Part shown: positions 53,858-62,728 of the stretch, in pieces
Numbering within the stretch: the stretch's first letter is position 1
How the letters are laid out: the number at the start of each line of letters is the position of its first letter
NCBI GenBank assembly: GCA_934271655.1
Contig: CAKQRW010000002.1
Span: 28,468 to 92,467 of the forward strand
Reading direction: 5' to 3'
Length of the DNA stretch: 64,000 bases
DNA from: an uncultured Bacteroidaceae bacterium
GTDB lineage: Bacteria > Bacteroidota > Bacteroidia > Bacteroidales > Bacteroidaceae
Notes under the pieces: model-generated
Database searches by the model: none
Seen by the model: only the letters and a program-made list of their open reading frames with translations
What the model was told of the DNA's origin: nothing
Translations under genes and position numbers: made by a program

Positions 53858-53884
53858 CTCGCTGTCCATTGATGGCATAGCAAG

Positions 53885-53934
53885 GATGAGAGCGGCGCAT
53901 TTGATGCTGTAAAATGATTTTGAACACCTACTTA
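53885..53934. mobile_element. Diverged right-end fragment of MITE-1 before queC
   Basis: The sequence TTTGATGCTGTAAAATGATT followed by the intact end TGAACACCTACTTA matches the right end of MITE-1 with several changes. It stops 18 bp before the queC start codon. Confidence 0.7.
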
Positions 53935-53952
53935 ATAAATTGAACTAAAGCA

Positions 53953-54603
53953 ATGAAAGATTCTGTAATAATAGTGTCTGGCGGCATGGACTCGGTCACC
54001 ATGCTCTACGAATACAAAGACTCCATAGCTCTTGGCATCTCTTTCGACTATGGAAGCAATCACAACGACAAGGAGATACCTCTGGCTAAGATGCATTGCG
54101 AGCGTCTCGGCATACCGCACATCACCATACCGCTCGCTTTCATGCACCAGTATTTCAAGTCGTCCCTGCTTGAAGGCGCCGATGCCATTCCTGAGGGACA
54201 CTATGCGGCTGACAATATGGCTTCTACCGTGGTGCCGTTCCGCAACGGCATCATGCTGGCTGTGGCGTGCGGACTGGCTGAGAGCCGCGGACTGAAGAAG
54301 GTGATGATAGCCAATCATGGCGGCGACCATAACATCTATCCCGACTGCCGCGCTGAGTTCATCGATGCCATGAGCCGCGCCATGGTGTGCGGCACAGACA
54401 CCAAGGTGGAGGTGTGCGCCCCATACACCAATATAAGCAAGGCTGACATAGCGCGCCATGGAAAGGCTCTCGGACTGGACTACAGCGAGACATGGTCGTG
54501 CTACAAGGGTGGCGACAAGCACTGCGGCAAGTGCGGCACGTGCATAGAGCGCAGGGAGGCACTGGCTGAGGCAGGCATAGACGACACTACAGAATATGCT
54601 TAG
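53953..54603 (+). CDS. queC: 7-cyano-7-deazaguanine synthase (QueC)
   Basis: The product has 216 residues. The PP-loop SGGMDS (9-14) binds ATP, and the Cys cluster CYKGGDKHCGKCGTC near the C-terminus binds zinc. QueC converts 7-carboxy-7-deazaguanine to preQ0 using ATP and ammonia, in the queuosine pathway in the cytoplasm. The other que genes are not in the window. The start codon lies 18 bp after a MITE-1 end, which may supply part of its leader. Confidence 0.95.
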   Translation: MKDSVIIVSGGMDSVTMLYEYKDSIALGISFDYGSNHNDKEIPLAKMHCERLGIPHITIPLAFMHQYFKSSLLEGADAIPEGHYAADNMASTVVPFRNGIMLAVACGLAESRGLKKVMIANHGGDHNIYPDCRAEFIDAMSRAMVCGTDTKVEVCAPYTNISKADIARHGKALGLDYSETWSCYKGGDKHCGKCGTCIERREALAEAGIDDTTEYA

Positions 54604-54682
54604 TGCAACTTCTGAAAAGGAAGTGATTGGCTGTTCATGACGACTTTTTTCTGCATATAGCTGCAAAAAAAAAGAAAAATGC

Positions 54683-54713
54683 TTTGCTGATACGCTAATT
54701 AAAACTATCTTTG
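54683..54713 (+). promoter_or_regulatory. Promoter of the leu operon
   Basis: TTTG (54683-54686) is followed after 19 nt by TATCTTTG (54706-54713), a full match to the Bacteroidota consensus. The leader peptide gene starts 19 nt downstream. Confidence 0.85.
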
Positions 54714-54731
54714 CACAAAAATAATGATGAA

Positions 54732-54827
54732 ATGACTACAAATGGTAACATAGCACTTCTAAGCCTACTCGCACTACGACTTACAAAGCCGCAGGTGGGA
54801 AAGGCGCGTGCATGCTATGCTGCATAA
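54732..54827 (+). CDS. Leucine-rich leader peptide of the leu operon
   Basis: A 31-codon frame starts ATGACTACA and contains IALLSLLALRL: six Leu codons within nine positions (CTT, CTA, CTA, CTC, CTA, CTT). It lies between the promoter and a terminator that precedes leuA, the classical layout for ribosome-mediated attenuation: leucine shortage would stall the ribosome on the Leu codons and prevent terminator formation. Two short ATG starts just upstream run into stops after 2-3 codons and are not used here. Confidence 0.8.
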   Translation: MTTNGNIALLSLLALRLTKPQVGKARACYAA

Positions 54828-54845
54828 AGACATGACAACATAATT

Positions 54846-54884
54846 CAAACCTTTCTCACGGCAGTGGGGAAGGTTTGTTTTTTT
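54846..54884 (+). terminator. Attenuator terminator before leuA
   Basis: CAAACCTT (54846-54853) pairs with AAGGTTTG (54870-54877), extended inwards by TCTCAC with GTGGGG to about 14 bp around a GGCA loop, followed by T7. It lies 18 nt after the leader peptide stop and about 60 nt before leuA. Confidence 0.85.
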
Positions 54885-54942
54885 ATGTGGAAAAAGAGAT
54901 GTCTTCGGTCATTGCCCTGAGAAAAAATAAAAACAAAACAAT

Positions 54943-56445
54943 ATGGCAGATAGATTATTTATCTTCGACACCACGCTCCGCGATGGCGAGCAGGTGCCTG
55001 GATGTCAGCTCAACACCGTAGAGAAGATTCAGGTGGCAAGGCAGCTGGAAGCTCTGGGCGTGGATGTCATTGAGGCCGGATTCCCAGTGTCCAGCCCCGG
55101 CGATTTCAACAGTGTGGTAGAAATATCCAAGGCTGTCACATGGCCTACCATCTGTGCGCTCACACGCGCCGTGGAGAAGGACATCGACGTGGCGGCTGAG
55201 GCTCTGAAGTATGCCAAGCACAAGCGCATTCATACAGGTATAGGCACTTCGCCTTCCCACATCAAGTATAAGTTCAATTCCACACCTGAGGAAATCATCG
55301 AGCGCGCCGTGGCTGCTGTCAAGTATGCCAAGAAGTATGTAGAGGATGTGGAGTTCTACGCTGAGGACGCAGGACGCACCGACAATGAGTATCTGGCGCG
55401 TGTCATCGACGCTGTGACAAAGGCTGGAGCCACTGTGTGCAACATTCCCGACACCACGGGCTTCCGCATCCCTAACGAGTATAACGAGAAGATTAAGTAT
55501 CTGTATGAGCATGTCGACGCCTTTGCCGCTGGCAAGGCTATCCTCTCTACCCATTGCCACAACGACCTCGGCATGGCCACTGCCAACACGGTGGCTGGAG
55601 TGCTGGGCGGAGCTAGGCAGGTGGAGGTGACTATCAATGGCATCGGCGAGCGTGCGGGCAACACTTCGCTGGAGGAGGTGGTCATGATCTTCAAGACTCA
55701 CCCCGACCTCGGCATCGAGACCAACATCAACACCACTAAGATATACCCGACAAGCCGCATGGTGTCAAGTCTGATGAACATGCCTGTGCAGCCCAACAAG
55801 GCCATCGTGGGAAAGAACGCGTTTGCGCACTCAAGCGGCATCCACCAAGACGGTGTCCTGAAGAACGCCTCTACCTACGAGATTATGGATCCTAAGGAGG
55901 TGGGCATCGACGACAATGCCATCGTGCTCACAGCGCGCTCTGGACGTGCTGCGCTGAAGCACCGCCTGCATGTGAACGGCGTGGAGGTAGAAGGCGAGAA
56001 GCTCGACAAGATATATGAGCAGTTCCTCAAGCTGGCCGACAAGAAGAAGGAGGTCACTGACGATGACGTGCTCGTGCTGGCTGGCGCCGACCGCTCCGAG
56101 ACTCACGAGGTCAAGCTCGACTATCTCCAGGTCACTACAGGCATGGGAGTGAAGAGCGTGGCATCCATCGGACTGGCCATAGCGAAGGAGCACTTCGAGG
56201 CTGCTGCCACTGGCAACGGACCTGTGGATGCTGCCATCAAGGCGCTTAAGCAGATCATCAAGCGCGAGATGACTCTGAAGGAGTTTACCATACAGGCTAT
56301 ATCAAAGGGTTCGGACGATATGGGCAAGGTGCACATGCAGGTGGAGTATGACGGACATGTCTACTATGGCTTCGGAGCCAACACCGACATCGTCACAGCT
56401 TCTGTTGAGGCTTATATCGACTGCATCAACAAATTCAGGAAATAA
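54943..56445 (+). CDS. leuA: 2-isopropylmalate synthase (LeuA)
   Basis: The product has 500 residues. [12 protein letters not shown] and [15 protein letters not shown] (metal-binding HxH) mark the TIM-barrel catalytic domain, with [14 protein letters not shown]. The C-terminal ~130 residues form the regulatory domain through which leucine inhibits the enzyme. It condenses acetyl-CoA with 2-ketoisovalerate, the first step of leucine synthesis. It is the first structural gene of the operon and is controlled by the leader peptide. Confidence 0.97.
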   Translation: MADRLFIFDTTLRDGEQVPGCQLNTVEKIQVARQLEALGVDVIEAGFPVSSPGDFNSVVEISKAVTWPTICALTRAVEKDIDVAAEALKYAKHKRIHTGIGTSPSHIKYKFNSTPEEIIERAVAAVKYAKKYVEDVEFYAEDAGRTDNEYLARVIDAVTKAGATVCNIPDTTGFRIPNEYNEKIKYLYEHVDAFAAGKAILSTHCHNDLGMATANTVAGVLGGARQVEVTINGIGERAGNTSLEEVVMIFKTHPDLGIETNINTTKIYPTSRMVSSLMNMPVQPNKAIVGKNAFAHSSGIHQDGVLKNASTYEIMDPKEVGIDDNAIVLTARSGRAALKHRLHVNGVEVEGEKLDKIYEQFLKLADKKKEVTDDDVLVLAGADRSETHEVKLDYLQVTTGMGVKSVASIGLAIAKEHFEAAATGNGPVDAAIKALKQIIKREMTLKEFTIQAISKGSDDMGKVHMQVEYDGHVYYGFGANTDIVTASVEAYIDCINKFRK

Positions 56446-56544
56446 CTAAGATTCTATACTCTGCCACCGGATGGCCGGCAGCCCTTGGCCGCAAGGCCGG
56501 GGAAAGTTGCGGCATGAGACGGGGCAGCGCAAAAACAATACACA

Positions 56545-57936
56545 ATGGGTAAAACATTATTTGACAAGATTTGGGACGCTCACGTGGTGCAGAACGTGGA
56601 GGATGGCCCTACACAATTATACATCGACCGCCTGTATGCGCACGAGGTCACTTCACCGCAGGCTTTCGACACGCTGCGCGACAAGGGCATCAAGGTGTTC
56701 CGTCCCGACCACGTCGTTGCTATGCCAGACCACAACACACCTTCCGACCAGCAGGAGCGCATCGATGATCCTGTGGGACGCAAGCAGGTGGAGACTCTCG
56801 CTGCCAACTGCGCTGAGTTTGGCATCAAGCACTTCGCCATGGGCACAAGGGACAACGGCATCATTCATGTGGTGGGACCAGAGAAGGCTCTCTCGCTCCC
56901 TGGCATGACTATCGTGTGCGGCGACTCGCACACTTCCACTCACGGTGCTGTCGGTGCCATAGCTATGGGCATCGGCACAAGTGAGGTGGCTCAGGTGCTC
57001 GCCTCGCAGTGCATCCTCCAGAGCAAGCCTAAGACCATGAGGATAAATATTGAGGGCACACTGCCTGAGTGCACCACAGCCAAGGACGTGGCTCTCTACA
57101 TCATGGCGCAGATGACTACATCTGGTGCTACAGGATATGCCGTGGAGTATGCTGGTTCTGCTATACGCAACATGAGCATGGAGGGACGACTCACTCTGTC
57201 CAACCTCTCTATCGAGATGGGCTCTCGTGCCGGACTCATTGCTCCCGACGAGACTACATTCGCTTATCTCAAGGGACGCGAGTACGCTCCAAAGGGAGAG
57301 GCATGGGACAAGGCTGTGGAGGAGTGGAGGAAGCTCTTCTCTGATGCAGACGCTGTGTTTGACAAGGAGGTGACTTACCGCGCGGAGGACATAGCTCCAC
57401 GCATCACCTACGGCACCAACCCTGGCGCGGGCATAGCCATCGACGAGTGCATACCTTCCACCGACGGCATGTCCGACACGGAGAAGGAGCAGTTCCTGGC
57501 TATGCTTGACTATATGCAGTTTGAGCCTGGACAGAAGCTGGAGGGCACTCCTGTCGATTACTGCTTCCTCGGAGCCTGCACCAACGGACGCATCGAGGAC
57601 TTCCGCGCCTTTGCCTCTGTGGTGAAGGGCAAGAAGAAGGCCGACAGCGTGGTGGCATGGATAGTGCCTGGCTCATGGCGCGTGCGCCAGCAGATCGTTG
57701 ACGAGGGCATCGACAAGATTCTTGAGGATGCTGGCTTCGAGCTGCGCCTGCCGTCGTGCTCAGCTTGTCTGGCCATGAACCCGGACAAGGTGCCTGCCGG
57801 CAAGCTCGCAATATCTACCAGCAACCGCAACTTTGTGGGACGTCAGGGACCAGGTGCGCGCACCATCCTGGCTTCACCACTCGTAGTAGCAGCAAGTGCC
57901 ATCACTGGCGTAATCACTGACCCAAGAAAATTGTAA
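56545..57936 (+). CDS. leuC: 3-isopropylmalate dehydratase large subunit (LeuC)
   Basis: The product has 463 residues. [24 protein letters not shown] and the cysteines in [10 protein letters not shown] and [11 protein letters not shown] bind the 4Fe-4S cluster of the aconitase family. With LeuD it isomerises 2- to 3-isopropylmalate. It starts 99 bp after leuA and 9 bp before leuD, in one operon. Confidence 0.97.
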   Translation: MGKTLFDKIWDAHVVQNVEDGPTQLYIDRLYAHEVTSPQAFDTLRDKGIKVFRPDHVVAMPDHNTPSDQQERIDDPVGRKQVETLAANCAEFGIKHFAMGTRDNGIIHVVGPEKALSLPGMTIVCGDSHTSTHGAVGAIAMGIGTSEVAQVLASQCILQSKPKTMRINIEGTLPECTTAKDVALYIMAQMTTSGATGYAVEYAGSAIRNMSMEGRLTLSNLSIEMGSRAGLIAPDETTFAYLKGREYAPKGEAWDKAVEEWRKLFSDADAVFDKEVTYRAEDIAPRITYGTNPGAGIAIDECIPSTDGMSDTEKEQFLAMLDYMQFEPGQKLEGTPVDYCFLGACTNGRIEDFRAFASVVKGKKKADSVVAWIVPGSWRVRQQIVDEGIDKILEDAGFELRLPSCSACLAMNPDKVPAGKLAISTSNRNFVGRQGPGARTILASPLVVAASAITGVITDPRKL

Positions 57937-57945
57937 AAGAAAAAC

Positions 57946-58569
57946 ATGGCTAAAGAAAAATTCGACGTAATACAGTCTACTTGCATTCCTATTGCAATCG
58001 ACAACAACAATACGGACAATATCATCCCCGCACGCTATCTGGCCTTCACTACACGCGACCCTAAGTTCTATGGCGAGGCTTTCATGCACGACTTGCGGTA
58101 TGACGCTAATGGCGAGCCTGTGGCAGACTTCGTGATGAACAAGCCTGAGTATGCTGAGGCTCCACACAAGGGCGTGCACGAGATTATCATCGGCGGACAG
58201 AACTGGGGCTCTGGCTCCTCACGTGAGCATGCCGCATGGGCCATAGCTGGCTATGGCGTGCGTGTGGTCATCTCCAACTCTTTCGCTGACATCCATCGTA
58301 ATAACCTGCTCAACTGCTTCGTGCTTCCTGTCATCGTCTCAAGAGACTTCCAGCTGGAGCTCTTCAAGACGGTTGAGGACAATCCGCAGGCCGAGGTGAG
58401 GGTGGATGTGCCCAACCAGACAGTGACTAATGTCTCTACAGGTCGCTCTGAGCATTTCGACATCAATTCCTACAAGAAGTATTGTCTGATGAATGCCTAT
58501 GACGACATCGACTTCCTCCTCTCAAACACTGACAAGATTGAGGCTTACGAGGAGAAGGCTGGAAAATGA
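57946..58569 (+). CDS. leuD: 3-isopropylmalate dehydratase small subunit (LeuD)
   Basis: The product has 207 residues. NWGSGSSREHAAWAI is the swivel-domain signature of the small subunit of isopropylmalate isomerase. It follows leuC by 9 bp. A strong terminator comes 75 nt later, so leuB is not part of this transcript. Confidence 0.97.
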   Translation: MAKEKFDVIQSTCIPIAIDNNNTDNIIPARYLAFTTRDPKFYGEAFMHDLRYDANGEPVADFVMNKPEYAEAPHKGVHEIIIGGQNWGSGSSREHAAWAIAGYGVRVVISNSFADIHRNNLLNCFVLPVIVSRDFQLELFKTVEDNPQAEVRVDVPNQTVTNVSTGRSEHFDINSYKKYCLMNAYDDIDFLLSNTDKIEAYEEKAGK

Positions 58570-58643
58570 TGCGCTTGCGTGCCTGTAGGCTCGCATGTGG
58601 CTGGCCAAGGGTATCTTATGGCAACAGCTTTTGATAAATGAAA

Positions 58644-58689
58644 AAAAAAGCAGGGTGACGCTGACAGGTCAGCGTCACCCTGCTTTTTT
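58644..58689 (+). terminator. Terminator of the leu operon
   Basis: AAAAAAGCAGGGTGACGCT pairs with AGCGTCACCCTGCTTTTTT around a short loop; T6 follows the stem. It lies about 75 nt past the leuD stop codon. Confidence 0.92.
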
Positions 58690-58697
58690 CTTGCTAT

Positions 58698-58718
58698 TAA
58701 GTGACGGTGAAAAAATAA
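58698..58718. repeat. Left 21-bp direct repeat flanking the recombinase segment
   Basis: TAAGTGACGGTGAAAAAATA plus a final A is identical at 60400-60420. The two copies flank 1.7 kb containing a MITE-1 copy and the tyrosine recombinase gene. The sequence starts like MITE-1 (TAAGT) but differs afterwards. Confidence 0.7.
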
Positions 58719-58868
58719 ATTGGTATAATTTATGTCATAGTTTTTTGAGATAGTTTGAAGACATGAAGATGGAGCAATGCGAGTATTGCGGCTGATTGAT
58801 GTTTTATATTTGAAGTCCTCTATCTTGAGGCAGCATTTTCATTTGTTTGATGCGGATATAGTAGTTGA

Positions 58869-59055
58869 TAAGTAGGTGTTCAAAATTATTTTACAGTATC
58901 AAAGTACGATGCTCTCATATTTGCCACACTCTCTCTTGGTCATCTTTTCCTTCTGTTTATCAGTCACTATGCCCGCATAGCTCCATCAAACAGAAGGAAA
59001 ATCTGCCTCAAGATAGAGCACGCCAAATATAAAAATAATTATGAACACCTACTTA
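58869..59055. mobile_element. Complete MITE-1 copy
   Basis: This 187-bp element is bounded by perfect 14-bp inverted repeats TAAGTAGGTGTTCA/TGAACACCTACTTA, with similarity extending through AATTATTTT to about 25 bp. An inner hairpin (CCTTCTGTTT...AAACAGAAGG) surrounds a CACTATGCCCGCATAG segment. It has no coding capacity. It lies 95 bp before the recombinase gene, in opposite orientation to the copy at 62241-62428. Confidence 0.88.
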
Positions 59056-59150
59056 AACAAAAATAAAAGATGGTTCTTTTCCGTCATGCCGATGCTTAAT
59101 ATATAAGGTGTAAACCGAAAAATATTATTCACCTTTCAAATGTAAGCATT

Positions 59151-60374
59151 ATGGCAACAGTAAAAGTAAAGTTACGTGCATCTTCAGTGCCAGGAAAGGA
59201 AGGCACATTGTATTATCACCTCATCCACCAGCGCAATCTGCGCTGGATCTGCACCGACTATCATGTCTTTCCCGAGGAGTGGAACGACAGGAAGTCGGCA
59301 ATCATTGTTTCTAATCGTACCGACCGACAGGCGCATCTGCAACTCATACAGTCGAAGATAGACTGGGAGATGCGCCAGATGCAGCGCATCATCCACGACA
59401 AGGAGGCGGATGGCATCCCTTATTCCATCGACGACATAGCCAGGGAAATCCTGCAACTGCCACCGAGCCAGAGCGTGTTTGCTTTCTTCCAGCAACAGAT
59501 ATCCAAGAAGGAGCAGATGCAGTGTGTCGGAACGAAAAACAACTATACCAGTGCTGCCAACCGCTTCATGGAGTTTCGTAACCATGAAGACCTTGCTTTT
59601 AATCAAATGACAGCCGATATGATGGAGATGTACCAGGCATGGCTATGGAACAGAGGCATCAGCCAAAACTCCGTGTCATTCTATCTGCGCACCCTCCGCA
59701 CGCTCTACAACAAGGCGGTGGAAGCAGGGCAAGCTCCGCCAAACGACATCTTCACTCACGTACAGACAGCCAACGTGAGAACCGCCAAGCGAGCCATCTC
59801 CGTCAAGGACATTCGCAAGATAGAGAAGTTGGAGTTGTCAAGAGGTTCTTCACTTGATAAGGCACGCGACCTGTTCCTGCTCAGTTTCTATCTGCGAGGC
59901 ATGGCATTCGTGGACATGGCATTCTTGAAAAAGAGCGACTTGAAGTGTGGGCTGGTGAGCTACAACCGTCGCAAGACCCATCAAAATCTCAACATCGAGT
60001 GGATGAAGCCCATGCAAGCCATCATTGACAAGTATGCCGAGCAGACCAAGGACTCACCCTATCTGTTGCCCATCCTGGCAGGCAAGGAGACCGCACCCTA
60101 CACCGCATACAGAAAGGTGGAGTACAACACCAACTACAACTTGAAGAAAATCGGACAGATGATAGGCTTGAAGATACCGCTGACCACCTACGTGGCACGC
60201 CACACATGGGCAAGCATCGCCTTGCACATGAACATCCCGATAGCCGCCATCAGCGAGGGTATGGGCCACAACTCCTACAAGACCACACAGATATACTTGC
60301 AGTCGTTGGACGTGGCTACCATCAATGAAGCCAACGAGCGAATCATAAGGCAAGTACTTGCTGCAAAGTTTTAG
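59151..60374 (+). CDS. Tyrosine recombinase (phage integrase/invertase family)
   Basis: The product has 407 residues. An arm-binding N-terminus (~1-100) is followed by a SAM-like core-binding domain (~105-205) and the catalytic domain. Catalytic residues visible are Arg249 (YLRGMAFVDMA), Lys275 (NRRKTHQN), Arg350-His351 (TTYVARHTWAS, with Tyr347 where many members have His), His373 (MGHNS) and nucleophile Tyr382 (IYLQSLD). Bacteroidales genes of this type sit at the entry of capsule loci or in mobile elements and can invert nearby promoters. It lies 2.3 kb before an inverted-repeat-flanked promoter and a UpxY-like gene, and is a plausible candidate for its switching. It is flanked by 21-bp direct repeats. 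Confidence 0.92.
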   Translation: MATVKVKLRASSVPGKEGTLYYHLIHQRNLRWICTDYHVFPEEWNDRKSAIIVSNRTDRQAHLQLIQSKIDWEMRQMQRIIHDKEADGIPYSIDDIAREILQLPPSQSVFAFFQQQISKKEQMQCVGTKNNYTSAANRFMEFRNHEDLAFNQMTADMMEMYQAWLWNRGISQNSVSFYLRTLRTLYNKAVEAGQAPPNDIFTHVQTANVRTAKRAISVKDIRKIEKLELSRGSSLDKARDLFLLSFYLRGMAFVDMAFLKKSDLKCGLVSYNRRKTHQNLNIEWMKPMQAIIDKYAEQTKDSPYLLPILAGKETAPYTAYRKVEYNTNYNLKKIGQMIGLKIPLTTYVARHTWASIALHMNIPIAAISEGMGHNSYKTTQIYLQSLDVATINEANERIIRQVLAAKF

Positions 60375-60399
60375 GATATTTACAGTGCTTGAAAACAAA

Positions 60400-60420
60400 T
60401 AAGTGACGGTGAAAAAATAA
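60400..60420. repeat. Right 21-bp direct repeat flanking the recombinase segment
   Basis: This is the perfect partner of 58698-58718. It lies 26 bp after the recombinase stop codon and immediately before the element 2 copy at 60422. Confidence 0.7.
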
Positions 60421-60421
60421 T

Positions 60422-60653
60422 TCCACCTGTACGGTTGGAAATGTTAGTTCTGATCATCAATAAATGATGTTCAATGTAGTAGGTGCGGTGTCTCACCGCA
60501 CAGCAGCAAGAACATTCTGACTATTTATAGTTGTAAAATGCTAAACACCATTCATAATTGTGCGGTGAGACACCATTCATAATTGTGCGGTGAGACACCG
60601 CACCTACTACGTTTTCCTACCGTACAGGTGGAATAATTTTGAGCACCTACTTA
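60422..60653. mobile_element. Element 2 copy followed by a MITE-1 right end
   Basis: CCACCTGTACGGTTGGAAA and its imperfect complement (60422-60632) bound a copy of element 2, in reverse orientation to the one at 48927. It carries an internal tandem duplication of 25 bp (60546-60570 and 60571-60595). After it come AATAATTTTGAG and the MITE-1 end CACCTACTTA (to 60653), but no MITE-1 left end precedes it. The remaining 60654-60821 shows no supported gene. Confidence 0.75.
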
Positions 60654-60821
60654 TAAGTGCTTACCTTATATTGAGGATAATATGAGAGTTGTCCCTCTTC
60701 AACCTCTTCCGCCTCTATCACTTCGAGCAAAAAATGGCAGTAACATCACGGTGTTGTGGATGCTCTGCCAATAGTCTAAACTATTCGTATGATGATATTC
60801 TTGTCATTACTAACCTCGTTT

Positions 60822-62099
60822 TTAATCTTTCAGACAACCTATAGGAATAACATACACACCATCCTCACGTCGTATGGCATATTTGGTTGTGCCTGTAAGT
60901 ATCATAAGAAACGATGGTGCTTTCATCTTCGTGGTGTCTATTTTAGAAGCAAGGAGTTTCAGATTCTTTGCTCCTTCTTCTATGTTTTTCTCACCACCTA
61001 ATTTTATTTCAATTAGTCCATAGCTACCATTTCTCAAATGTAAGACCGCATCACACTCCAAACCATTACTGTCACGATAATGGTAGATAGAACCTTCCAT
61101 TGCGTCGGCATAAACTCTTAAGTCTCTGACACACATTGACTCAAAGAACAGTCCCATAGTGTTAAGGTCGTTTATGAGGTCGTTGGGACCGACACCCAAA
61201 GCTGCGACTCCAATAGAAGGGTCGGAGAAATACCGAGTCTCCGAACTCCTTATAGCAGTCTTGCTCCGTAAGTTCGGATTCCATGCAAGAGAGTCTTCCA
61301 AAACAAATATTTTTTTCAACGCCTCAATATATGAGGCTATTGTAATACGGTTTGCAGAGACGGTATCGTTGTTCTCGATGTCCGCACAAATAGTGTTTAC
61401 AGAGATTTGCGCACATTGGTTTCTTGCGATAGACCGCAGGATTCTTTTAGTTCTCTCGGCATCGCGCTTAACATTGTCGACACGAGATATATCATTGTTG
61501 ACAACTGCTTCGTAATATCTATATGCCATATCCAATGCCACTTCTTTATTGATAGTTGTGGCTCTTGGCCATCCTCCACGGCAAATGAGCCATGCTATAG
61601 AATCTATATTCAGATTGTTTGTTCCGAAAACATCTGTGTTTGGATTGCTGAACAAATCGTTCAAACTGACTTCGCCAGTAGATTCTCCTGACTCATAAAG
61701 GCTCATAGTCCTCATTGTGAGCCATGCAAACCTGCCAGTGCCTGAATGGTGAATCTTGTTTGTATCGGCAGGAACAGCGGAGCCGGTGAAGATGAACTGT
61801 CCTTCTTCGTCTCTGTGGTCAACTTCAAATCGGGCGGCATCCCATAGCTGTGGAGCAAGTTGCCATTCGTCTATCAGGCGTGGTGTCGCACCTGCAAGAA
61901 GTTTCTTTGGGGAAAGACTTGCCAGTTCTACATTTTGCTCCATATATTATGGATCATCCATATATACGACACTTTTAGCCTGTTGTTCGGCTGTTGTTGT
62001 CTTGCCACACCACTTCGGGCCTTGTATGAGAACTGCGCCAACTCCCATAAGTCTTCGGCTTAACATTCTGTCTGCTATGCGAGGTCTGTATTGTTTCAT
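60822..62099 (-). pseudogene. AAA/DUF4143-type ATPase interrupted by an in-frame TAA
   Basis: Translation from ATG at 62099 gives MKQYRPRIADRMLSRRLMG... with Walker A GPKWCGKTTT and reaches VVYMDDP before a TAA at 61947-61949. The same frame then continues from MEQNVELAS (61943) for 373 codons, with the Walker B-like PRLIDEWQLAP, the arginine-finger region FIFTGSAVPAD and a DUF4143 C-terminal nuclease-like domain (LECDAVLHLRNGSYGLIEIKLGG). A single stop thus cuts the ATPase after Walker A. The remaining frame lacks the P-loop and cannot be a normal ATPase. Intact relatives are common stand-alone genes of unclear function in Bacteroidota. Confidence 0.85.
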
Positions 62100-62240
62100 A
62101 TCCGTTGTTGTTTTGATTATGGTGCAAAGTTAGCAAAAACCGTTGAAATAGAATGGCTTTTAGCTTGCTTTTATACAATATATGGCATTTCTGTTGTACA
62201 ACTTGCGGATGTTTTGTTATGCCAAATGTAGATATTTTAT

Positions 62241-62428
62241 TAAGTAGGTGTTCATAATTATTTTTATATTTGCCATGCTCTATCTTGAGGCAGGTTTTTT
62301 CTTCTGTTTGAAGGATCTATGCGGGCATAGTGACTGATAAACAGAAGGAAAAGATGACCGAGAGAGAGTGTGGCAAATATTGGAGCGGCTTACTTTGATA
62401 CTATAAAATAATTTTGAACACCTACTTA
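62241..62428. mobile_element. Complete MITE-1 copy
   Basis: The 188-bp element has terminal inverted repeats TAAGTAGGTGTTCA and TGAACACCTACTTA, with the internal hairpin CTTCTGTTTGAAGG...ACAGAAGG and a GCGGGCATAGTGACTGAT segment as in the copy at 48755. It is inverted relative to 58869-59055. Confidence 0.88.
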
Positions 62429-62559
62429 TGCCATTTGTGGATTCTTTGCCGTCAATTTCATTCAAAGATACTGAATGTGGCTTGGATATTCCAACCGATA
62501 ATCATGAAAGCGAGTTGTATGAGACTTATCAGTATGTAACCGCCATTCACAGTGATTGA
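62428..62559 (+). other. Small open frame starting at the MITE-1 edge; possible gene remnant
   Basis: A 43-codon frame begins with an ATG whose A is the last base of the MITE-1 copy and reads MPFVDSLPSISFKDTECGLD... to ...AIHSD. I recognise no family. It may be the tail of a gene cut by the element, or chance; no ribosome-binding site can be assigned. Confidence 0.25.
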
Positions 62560-62728
62560 AAACAAATAAAAAGTGGTGTATTCGCTAATAAATATTATAA
62601 TATTCGTAATTATAATTGTTTTCTGATTGACGAACGGGAGGTTTTTATTCAGAATTCATGAGAGGATTGTAAAGATACAGCCACGTTTACACTTCCCGAA
62701 AATAATGAGGCAAAATATTTCGCTAGTA

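Noticed and set aside
60660..60821. Remnant coding sequence between element 2 and the broken ATPase
   Set aside because: Short frames on both strands have no recognisable motif and no start signal.
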